A program made the translations under genes and the position numbers. A stretch of 64,000 bases of DNA from Istiophorus platypterus. Taxonomy: Eukaryota; Chordata; Actinopteri; Istiophoriformes; Istiophoridae. The notes under the pieces were generated by a model that worked only from the letters and a program-made list of their open reading frames with translations, was not told the origin of the DNA and did no database searches. The DNA lies in the NCBI GenBank assembly GCA_016859345.1, contig CM029126.1:15204027-15268026 (forward strand), written 5' to 3'. Of this stretch, positions 37,601-47,288 are shown in pieces (position 1 is the stretch's first letter; each line of letters opens with the position of its first letter).

Positions 37601-38766
37601 CACAAAAACTTCAATTTGTGCATCTTCAACATTAACTACACTGATTAAAGTCCATTGTGATCTCTTACACTTTAAGATTTGACTTTTTGTTTTTCCACCC
37701 ACAGCAATTAAGATAAAGTAAATACAGAATACTCTGTGTGATAGAAGATAGCTGGATCCTACTGTGCTGTTTCGTGTTTAGACAGGGTCCTAAATTAGCA
37801 CCGCCAGGCACAAAATGCGGGTAGATTTTCTGTTTGGCGATTAAATGGTTGAGCACTATCCGCCACACTTGTGGCTAAGTTTTTGTACAGGTATAGTTTT
37901 GAAACGCTATCCTGAGAGTCTAGCGCATTTTGTTTTATGGGTGTTCCGCTTCTGTCCTTTGTCTGTGTCGGAGTTCGACAGCCCCCCGCTACCACACACA
38001 CACACACACACGTATGTCCCTGCTATCCATCAAACATTGCTGCTGTTTCTGACTTTGAGGAGTCAAAAGTTTGGATTTACAATTGAATTTATTTCTGACT
38101 GATCAGTATATTAAAATAGTTTTGCAAAATATGTGAAAGCCTCTTTAAGATCTGGTGAGTAACGTGTACTTGTGTTATGTATGTCAAGGAGAAAGAAATG
38201 TACACCTCATCAAAATTACGTTTTTATTCCGAGAATGGAAATGCATAAAGCTCTATTATGAAAGCTCAGTCTTGTGTTCCATAATCAGGGATGCTGCTCT
38301 GTACAATTTGCTTGTCGGCAAACAAGGATAAGCTGGAGCATCAGATGCTTAAAAACATCACCAAAAACATTAATTACACACAGTTCCATATTTCGAGGTG
38401 CAAAAGAATTTACATCATAATGTTTTTTTTTTTTCTTCAAAGAACTCAATATTGAAATCTTAAAAGCAGAAACACACATACTAAGGAGTTATCAACTATA
38501 CTGCCTAATCAACAGAGAGAGCCATGTGATGTGATCAAACTACATGTGCTAGTAAGAAACAAAACAGGAGTTGTAAGACATGAAACAAAAGTGACAGGAA
38601 TTAGAGGATATATCTCATAGGTCAGAAGTGAAAACCCCTGCTGTTAAGTACGCATTTTAACATTAATAAAAAACATCAGTTTGTGCACTTCTCACTACTG
38701 ATTGAAAAAATTGGTTAAAAAAAAGTGGATAATTACAATGTACATAGCCTGCCTGATGTGATGGTC

Positions 38767-40346
38767 TCATTCAGTGCTTAGTGTCTCCTTCTCCTGGGTG
38801 GTGCCCGCTTCGCTTTCTGTAAAATTTAAGGTAAAGGCTTTGTCATTCCTCTCCAAGGCTGCAGAAGAATCAGACTTCCGGGACATCCATGAGAGGTGTG
38901 AGGACAAGGAGCGAGAGGACATAAATGACAAGGGGTCCTCTGCTAGGGCACTCTCTAGGACAAAGCACACGGACTGCTTGAGCTTCTTCTGGAATTCATC
39001 ACACATGAAAACATAGAGGATTGGGTTCAGGCAGCTGTTCATAAAAGCCAGACACAAAGTTAAGGGACCCACAGAGACAAGAGCAGCTATGAATTTTTGA
39101 TTGTTCTTCGCCTGTAATTCCATAAAATGTACTACATGGAAGGGCAACCAGCAGATGAAGAACGCAAAAATAACAGAGAGAATAACTCGGTGAGTTCTAT
39201 GTTTCCTTGTCCTGTGCAGACGCCCTGCACGAACACCAATGGCCACATTAGAGACACATATTATCAGGAATGGGATGAAGAAGCCCATAATAAAGCGAAA
39301 AATAGCGAGACTCCACACTGGTGCGTCATGCACATAAGTACAGTAAGTCCTATTCTTAGATGACCTAACTTCTCGAAAGCTGGCATAAGGGGCACTGCAG
39401 ACCATAGAGCTCACCCAGATGACAGCAGTTATGAGCTGAGCTTTGAGAACGGTGCGCTTGTTTTGTGCCCACACCACCACCCAGATGGACAAGCAACGAT
39501 CCAGACTTAAGGCCATCAGAAAAAAAATACTGGCAAACATATTGACTAAAGTCACAAAACTGTTGAGCTTGCACATGAGTATTCCAAAATTCCACTGGTG
39601 CTCCTGGGAGGTACTGATGATCGAGAAAATCAGGAAGGCCGTAAAGAGGAAGTCGGCCACGGCAAGATTGAGAAACCAAACTGAGTTGACTGTTTTCTTC
39701 ATTCTGCAGCCTGTCACGTAGATGACCAAAGCATTTCCAAGTGTCCCAACCAAAAATATCATGCAGTAGATGACCACCGAGATGACAGACAGGTATTTGT
39801 CAAACATAGCTGTCCCACTTTGTTGGCTTGAATCAGAAGTGTTGCTAACTGTTGGACACACACACACACACATAATTTGGTTTCCTTAATAACAAGATTA
39901 AGTAGAAAAAAATAGAATTTTGCACAAGACTTCGTAAGACTGCTGTCCCACTTTGTTGGCTTGAATCAGAAGTGTTGCTAACTGTTGGACACACACACAC
40001 ACACACACACACATAATTTGGTTTCCTTAATAACAAGATTAAGTAGAAAAAAATAGATTTTTTTATATGTTTTATCATTGTTGTTTTATGCAACAGTAGC
40101 TCCCACTATTGCACAAGACTTTGTGAAGACAGAATATGATGTTCTAAATTGCCAGTTGAATCTACCTCTAAAATTTTTCAATTTCCATTGTGATGAGAAA
40201 ATATGACCTTTATACTAAAACTAAGATTAGTGCAAACCTATTCTAGATCAGTTCAACAAGACATTATGACAGAACACCATTCTGTTAATGCAATTTAAAA
40301 GCAATTCAAATATACATTACGTTTTAAGTATCTTACCATTAGTCAT
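38767..40346 (-). CDS. Chemoattractant-type GPCR (FPR / chemerin-receptor-like), copy 2
   Basis: Near-identical twin of the receptor at 35556-36953, also about 363 residues, with coding exons 40337-40346 and 38767-39848. All seven helices, DRC, CWLPFHV and NPILYVF are intact, so it looks functional. About ten residues differ from copy 1; four of these sit together in extracellular loop 2, where RSSEKGTY of copy 1 reads RSSKNRTY here, creating an N-R-T glycosylation sequon. Upstream, the beginning of exon 2 with its acceptor has been duplicated again (second acceptor at about 39982), which could cause alternative splicing. The nearest minus-strand AATAAA of copy 1 is replaced by a T-run here (about 38422-38434). 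Confidence 0.85.
39809..40055. repeat. 133-bp internal tandem duplication in GPCR copy 2
   Basis: The block 39809-39941 (start of exon 2, acceptor, CA repeat, intron bases) is repeated at 39942 to about 40055 with a longer CA tract. The extra exon start has an acceptor but no following donor that I can see, and its frame ends in a stop before the real exon. Confidence 0.85.
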
Positions 40347-40822
40347 TTTTCTTGGGAGATGAGAGTCAGTCTCTTTCTAGGTTGATGATTTATCTGCTTT
40401 CTATACTCGACCTCTCTGATTACTCCTCCTCCTCATTTCCTGCAGCTGCTGAAACAGCATTCCTTCTGCCTTCATGACTTTGCAGGTTTTAATTAATGCA
40501 CAGAGAAAAGACAAATTAACTAGAACATTAATATAATATAATAAGATTAGTGGAACTAATTGAACATAACTAATAAAGTCTGAACAAAAGCCAAAAAAAG
40601 ATCCAATAGGCTAGTTTTTGTTGTAGGGTTTGTAATTTGTATATTTCATCATACAGAAAACTTTTTTTTTTTTTTTTTTTTTTTAGATACCCTGTGGTAA
40701 GACCTAAATTTGGTCCCAGAGCTTCTTAAACTGCTTCCGTTTGCAGTTTTGTCTTAACCTTAAAGTTTATATTTGTTGTATGCTGTAGTGTACTGCTTCT
40801 TACCCCTTTCGCCCAGTGATAT

Positions 40823-41088
40823 ACACACACCATACACTTCCTGCATGTAACACACTTAAGTTTATCAGGCTGAAATGAATGTAATACATGAAACCAATAC
40901 TAGTTTTCTTCAGGGTTATATTTTATGCACGATTTTTCATAAATGCACCAAACATAGCAGTACAGTGAGTGGTTGCTACCATTCAGAGTCAACAGCAACG
41001 GTAACGTCTTTGTGTGAGGTAATACTCATGTTGTAAAGAATCACGCACTGATGTGAGGAGCACACTGCTGAAGTGCTGAATGTTGAAC
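40823..41088. other. Spacer between GPCR copy 2 and ctrl
   Basis: About 270 bp of AT-rich sequence between the end of the duplication and the ctrl stop codon; the near part should be the ctrl 3' UTR. I see no other feature. Confidence 0.5.
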
Positions 41089-43290
41089 TCAGTTGGAAGC
41101 GACAGTCTGGTCGATCCAGCTGCGCAGGTAGGACACACGGGCGTACACCGCAGGAGCGCGCACATTGCAGTTGGAGGTACCCCAGGACACGATACCCACA
41201 AGGGACCACACTGCACTGCTCTCACAGACCAGAGGGCCACCAGAGTCACCCTAAAATGGAACAGATATGTTTTTCTTATTGACTTTAAGAGCACGCATTG
41301 AGTCGTATAATACAATAAGACCTCAACTCAAGCTCTTGATATTGTTCGATACTTTTTAGGGGACTGTGCATTCTCTACAGCCCTCTACAGGATGTGGGCT
41401 AGCCTGCCGTTAGCGTCAAATTATGACAATAACAGGATACAGATATGAAGCCTGATAATTATTGTTGATTAAGATGATATAAGATGACAAATAACACTTT
41501 TATGATTAAAACATTAACAAGTTGTTAGTTCATTGATAAAAAAAATGATTTGGTTAACAAGTTGTTTGTTTGCAAAATGTATAAATGGCTGTTTCTGTGT
41601 ATTCTGTGAATACTGAAGTTTACATTATCAATCAGGACACTATGTAGAAATTAACTGAAAATGTTTAAGTAATGATTCATTTTCAAGATATTTTTTTTTT
41701 ATTCACTTCTAACAGTTTATTCATTGCAAACTAATGTTGATGAAAACGGCTGTTAAATATTTTTTATGTTTAAAGATTAGCTTCATTTGTAACATATAAA
41801 GAAATCATATCATTATGAACCATCTGTTTATAACTAGCTTGCAGATGTTTTGAAAATTTACTTATTTTTCCAACAAATGTGTATTTAAGGCCAGGAAATG
41901 GTTGTTACCTGACAAGAGGACACTCCAGAAGCACCAGCACAGATCATGGCATCAGTGATTCTGTTATAACCCCAATACTGCTTGCACTGAGCAGGGCTAA
42001 GCAGAGGCAGGGCAGTCTGCTGGAGGTAGCGGGGGCTTGCTGAGAATGGAGATGAAACGGGGAGATGAGGCTAGCTCCAAAAAGAATCTTTTATATCTTT
42101 CTTAAGGAAGTTTGGTCATTATTTTGCGGTGCCTTTGTATTTTCTACTGTGGAAATCGAGATTAAGTCTGTTTCTAAATGTGTCCTGTGCGTAAAACTTG
42201 GAAAGCCCTTGCTAACTCACAGGTTTGGCCAGTCTTGCCCCACCCAGTGGTGACACATTTGGTTCCAGAGGGGATGCTGGTGCTGGAGGAGGCAAGGCAC
42301 ACAGGAGACACACGGGATGTCATCTGTACTGGGGAGGACAGCCTCAGAAGGGTGATGTCATTGTTGAAGTTCTGGGTGTTGTAGTAAGGGTGAGTGATGG
42401 CCTGGATGGAGAGGTGAGCATAAATCATAAGCAAATATAATGTTATTTTACTTCTTTGCAGTGCAATGGCACATCTACCCAGGACCTGAGTTGTTCAGGC
42501 AAAACTGTACATTATATAAAGAAAAAAGGGCTTTACTTTTTTATTGTGCTTCTTACCCTGGCTATGGACTTGACCTGAATTGGCTCACTGTTGGACTGAC
42601 GATCATGTTCTCCCAGGATAACACGGTGGTTTCGAGGACTGTAGAGAGCAATAACAGACAGAGGAATTTTTAGAGATGGCAGTGTTGGGATTATCTCATA
42701 TGGATGTGGGACACATAAAAGCTACTTACGACACGCGGCAGTGAGCAGCAGTGACAACCCAGTACTGGTTGATCAGGGATCCTCCACAGAAGTGGAACCC
42801 TCTACCATCCTAGGAATTAGAAGAGGCATATTTGCAATCTTTTCCTTATGACATTTTTTCATCCAAATTACACATGGTATTAAGACTGTAGCAAAAGTAC
42901 AGTGGCAGTGAGTTTGGATAGTACATTACTTAGGCTACCTGAAGCGAAACCTGCCAGGGCCAGGACCCCGACACAGCAGTCTCCCCATTTACTATCTTGT
43001 TGTATCCGCTCACTTGGGGCTTGATAGCAGGTACTCCACACCCTGAGGCCCAGTCACACAGATGAAAAATGATGTGGTTGTCCAAAAATTTGGCATTAAC
43101 TGTATACTGTTTACCAGGAAGTTTCAGAATGTGTTACATCAATGATATGTTCGGTTATTACTCCACTGTCACAAACAATTTTCCCACAGATAAATTCATA
43201 GATCTGGTGGCAAGCCACAAGTTACTCACCCACTGCAGAAGCCACAAGGGTCAAACAACTAATGAGCAAGAACATTGCTGTTATGGTCAT
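41089..43290 (-). CDS. ctrl: Chymotrypsin-like serine protease (CTRL)
   Basis: Secreted pancreatic digestive protease of family S1. Seven exons: 43230-43290, 42939-43042, 42730-42809, 42557-42638, 42221-42401, 41909-42039, 41089-41250. The product begins with a signal peptide (MTITAMFLLISCLTLVASAV), then the propeptide CGVPAIKPQVSGYNK and the mature N-terminus IVNGETAVSGSWPWQVSLQ, a strong match to CTRL. The catalytic triad is visible: His in TAAHC, Asp in NNDITLLRL, Ser in GDSGGP. The serine six residues before the catalytic Ser (SSCQGDSGG) marks a chymotrypsin-type S1 pocket. The activation site follows Lys rather than Arg. A TATA box lies about 40 bp upstream. Length and exon phases are normal and nothing looks broken. 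Confidence 0.94.
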
Positions 43291-43330
43291 GGTTCACGTT
43301 CCTGAGTCTTAGTTATATGGGACACTGGCT

Positions 43331-43338
43331 TTTATATA
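43331..43338 (-). promoter_or_regulatory. ctrl: TATA box of ctrl
   Basis: Minus-strand TATATAAAA lies about 40 bp upstream of the ctrl ATG, implying a very short 5' UTR, as is usual for pancreatic zymogen genes. Confidence 0.7.
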
Positions 43339-43339
43339 C

Positions 43340-44112
43340 ATTTCTCACACACATAACCCTGAGTTCCATATATAGAACTCCATACATCAGCCCCCCCCCA
43401 AACAACAGGTGCGATAGGTGAGGGAAGAGAACATCTGGTGATAAGCACCTGAGATGAATTTTAGCATTCACCTATTTAGTCTTATGCTTGTGTTTATCAT
43501 GTTCTTGTGCACTTGGGTCATGGCTGTTAGCAAACAAAATGTTACATGATTACCCAACCCTGAAGCCAGAGTTGAACAGAGTTGGGTAATTATTCCACTG
43601 GTGAGAGGCAATAACACCACTCTTGTAATTTCACAGAAAAGTAAAAACCAACAACAACTCTGTTTGTATTCTGTAGTTGTAGAATCAACATGTTTCTTGA
43701 ATTCATATATAGGATATATTTGTACCATATTTAATATGTTGAGCTGTGTGTGCCCTTGCTTCATATCTCACACATATTCAGAAACAAGGTGAAAATACTT
43801 AAGATAAACTTTTCTTATTTTAACAGATGATATTTGAGACCTACATTTACACATTTTTATAATGTTTTTCAAAAAAAATTTGAATTATTTCCTGTACATA
43901 AAGGAAAAGAGATATTGATAAAAAACCTTTCAGTGTATTACAGGAACCAGTTTATCTGCAGGTTTCAGAAGCTGCAAATTGGGGGTTCCTGTACATACCT
44001 GTTTTATGCAATAATTAATACACGCTATATGAGTTATTAAGAAATGCAATTGAATTTGAAATATAAATCACAACAAACACAAACTTTTCAAATCAGAATC
44101 CCATTGGTGATC
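43340..44112. other. ctrl-hspa8 spacer
   Basis: About 770 bp of AT-rich spacer holding the ctrl upstream region (with a short C-run near 43391) and the end of the hspa8 3' UTR. No gene seen. Confidence 0.5.
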
Positions 44113-44118
44113 TTTATT
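44113..44118 (-). terminator. hspa8: hspa8 poly(A) signal
   Basis: Minus-strand AATAAA about 300 bp after the hspa8 stop codon. It is the first good signal downstream and predicts a 3' UTR of roughly 0.3 kb. Confidence 0.6.
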
Positions 44119-44418
44119 GATTGAATGTTTGGGTATCTCAGAAAAATGAAATGACTTTTTGAGAGCCGTTGCGCACATTATCACTATAGAGATGAAGGAA
44201 GACAACACCAAACAGACTTTGATCATATCTCATGTGACTGAATAACGTGTGCAAGCGTGAGATGTGGTTACTTAGACCTGTTAAATATTGCAGCAAGAAT
44301 TGAAGTACAAATAAGCCTGTGCTCCAATGATTATTGGATGTGTATTCTGGCTAAGAAAATAGTTTTAATACAGTTAAGTGTGTGTTGGGATCTGAGGTAA
44401 AGACACTGTCAGAAGTGT

Positions 44419-47288
44419 TCAGTCGACCTCCTCAATAGTTGGGCCAGAGGAAGAGCCACCTCCAGCTCCACCAGGGAATCCTCCTGGCATCCCTCCAGGC
44501 ATCCCTCCTGGCATACCACCCTGGTAGAGCTTTGAGATGACGGGGTTGCAAACTTTCTCTAGTTCTTTCTGCTGGTGATCATACTCCTCCTTCTCTGCCA
44601 TCTGGGTGACAGAAGGAACAAGGACTTCATTGTGAGAGAAGACTTGGTTTCATAAAAACAATAATAATGGGAAGTGGGAAATTGTATCATGTTGCTTACA
44701 CAAAATTAATTTCTCTGCAATCACAATGTGAGCCAAAGGGAAACCTCTGTCTGGTTACTATCAGGACTCATATTTTAGTTAGTGGATTTTTACCTGGTTC
44801 CTGTCCAGCCAGGCAATGACTTCGTTGCATTTGTCTACAATGGTCTTTTTGTCCTCAGGACTGATCTTGTCTTGGAGCTTCTCATCCTCTACAGTGCTTT
44901 TCATGTTGAAGGCCAGAGACTCAAGGGAGTTCTTGGCTGTAACCTTTTCTTTCTGGGCCTCATCCTCAGCCCTGAACTGCTCTGCCTCCTGCACCATGCG
45001 CTCAATGTCCTCTTTGCTCAGCCGTCCTATGGGAGGATGAAATACAAAGCTCTGTACCACCTACACAAGATTTATTTATTCTCTTTCGGCTTTTGTGCTA
45101 CATTATTTTCATTTTTCATACTCCTGAAGAAGTATTTAATATTGTCATTTACCTTTGTCATTGGTGATGGTGATCTTGTTCTCCTTCCCAGTGCTTTTGT
45201 CCACTGCAGACACGTTAAGAATGCCGTTGGCATCAATGTCAAAGGTCACCTCAATCTGAGGAACCCCTCTGGGAGCAGGTGGAATGCCAGTCAGCTCAAA
45301 CTTGCCCAGAATATTATTGTCCTTGGTCATGGCTCTCTCACCTTCATAAACCTGAAAGCAATTACTCAAATCAAATTCCGATGCATCAGTGAACCCTTTT
45401 TTGAATTAACTGTAATAAATTACAATGGTGTGTGAACTGTTTTTTTTACTTCTAATTCAAGGTTGATTTACCTGAATGAGCACACCAGGTTGGTTGTCTG
45501 AATAGGTGGTAAAGGTCTGGGTTTGCTTGGTGGGGATGGTGGTGTTCCTTTTGATAAGGACAGTCATTACTCCTCCAGCGGTCTCAATTCCCAGGGACAG
45601 GGGCGTTACATCCAGCAGGAGCAGGTCCTGTACATTCTCAGACTTATCACCAGCCAAGATGGCAGCTTGCACAGCTGTGAAGAGTTTCCAAAGGGTGAAA
45701 CTAATGCCATGATGATAATATAAACCTTTTTATTATTTTTGAACAGCTTTTATACTAACATACTAAAATGACTAGAAAACAAATATAAACCTAAATGTTT
45801 TAGTGATAGCTACCTGCACCATAGGCCACAGCCTCATCAGGGTTGATGCTTTTATTGAGATCCCGGCCATTGAAGAAGTCCTGGAGTAGCTTTTGAATCT
45901 TGGGGATACGTGTGGAGCCACCAACTAGCACAATGTCATGGATCTGGGTCTTGTCCATCTTGGCATCCCTCAGGGCCTTCTCCACTGGTTCGAGGGTTCC
46001 ACGGAACAGGTCTGCATTTAGCTCTTCAAAACGAGCCCTGGTGATTGAAGTGTAGAAATCCGTTCCTTCATAGAGAGAATCGATCTCAATGCTGGCCTGG
46101 GTGCTGCTGGAGAGGGTGCGCTTAGCACGCTCACATGCTGTGCGCAGACGACGAACAGCTCGCTTGTTGTTGTTGATTTCCTTTTTGAACTTGCGCTTGA
46201 ACTCGGCAATAAAGTGGTTAACCATGCGATTATCGAAGTCCTCACCGCCCAAGTGAGTGTCACCAGCTGTGGACTTGACCTCAAAGATGCCATCCTCAAT
46301 AGTCAGGATTGACACATCAAAAGTACCGCCTCCAAGGTCAAAAATGAGGACATTACGTTCACCACCAACCTAAAACAAATGGTAAGAATTAATAATGAAA
46401 CATTAATTAGGTTTAGGTTTATACTTTAGTGACTAGTTACCTTTTTGTCCAGGCCATAAGCAATGGCTGCAGCAGTGGGCTCATTGATGATGCGCAGCAC
46501 ATTAAGTCCAGCAATGGCTCCAGCATCTTTGGTAGCCTGACGCTGGGAGTCGTTGAAGTAAGCAGGAACTGTGATAACTGCATTGGTAACAGACTGTAAA
46601 GACAGTTAGATCTTGAGTCAAAAAATAGCATTTGTTTACTCACATTATTCTACTTTTTAAAATCAGTCAGCAGTAGGTCAAACATAGTATTGTACACTTG
46701 TTATTAACTACCTTGCCCAGATAAGCCTCAGAGATCTCCTTCATCTTGATGAGGACCATTGAGGAAATCTCCTCAGGGAAGAAGGTCTTAATCTCACCCT
46801 TGTACTCGACCTCCATCTTAGGTTTTGTCGAGTCATTCACAACCTTGAAGGGCCAGTGCTTCATGTCAGACTGCACCACAGGGTCGTCAAACTTACGACC
46901 AATCAGACGCTTAGCATCTGAATTAGATTTAAGAGAAAAAACAATACACTATAAGTCACATGTTAAATATGCAGTGTATGTACAGTAAATAGCAAGTAAT
47001 TACTTTTCTCTTTCAGAAGGATAAGTTGTCAACACAGTGAAGAGAATAAAAAAAAAAAATTTGATCACTGTTTTTGAGCTCACCAAATACAGTGTTGGCT
47101 GGGTTCATGGCCACCTGATTCTTGGCAGCATCTCCAATCAGTCTCTCAGTGTCAGTGAAGGCCACATAGCTGGGCGTCGTCCTGTTTCCTTGATCGTTAG
47201 CTATTATCTCCACTTTGCCATGCTGGAAGATTCCCACACAGGAATAAGTGGTGCCCAAATCAATGCCCACTGCTGGTCCTTTAGACAT
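44419..47288 (-). CDS. hspa8: Heat shock cognate 70 kDa protein (Hsc70)
   Basis: Cytosolic ATP-driven chaperone for folding, clathrin uncoating and protein targeting. Eight coding exons: 47084-47288, 46712-46917, 46441-46593, 45814-46369, 45472-45674, 45153-45351, 44794-45026, 44419-44601, giving 645 residues (human HSPA8 646). Visible: the ATPase phosphate loops GIDLGTTYSCVG and DLGGGTFDVS, the adenosine motif VGGSTRIPKIQKLL, the linker DLLLLDVTPLSLG, the lid helix region LSKEDIERMVQEAE, a GGMP-repeat tail and the C-terminal EEVD that binds TPR co-chaperones. The multi-exon layout and GGMP tail separate it from intronless inducible hsp70. The coding start begins an exon right after an acceptor, so a non-coding first exon must lie upstream. 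I find no U14 snoRNA in its introns. Confidence 0.96.

Larger units (their letters stand above)
37357..40822. repeat. Tandem segmental duplication, copy 2
   Basis: Direct repeat of copy 1, immediately adjacent. It carries a duplicated piece of the lin37 3' UTR, lacks 340 bp relative to copy 1 (the join is near 38153), and has a further internal duplication at 39809-40055 and an insertion near 40487-40562. Similarity stops at about 40822 (CCCTTTCGCCCAGT then diverges). Confidence 0.9.

Noticed and set aside
44782..45435. 217-residue plus-strand frame across hspa8
   Set aside because: It is antisense to three conserved Hsc70 exons and their introns and has no family resemblance; an antisense shadow.
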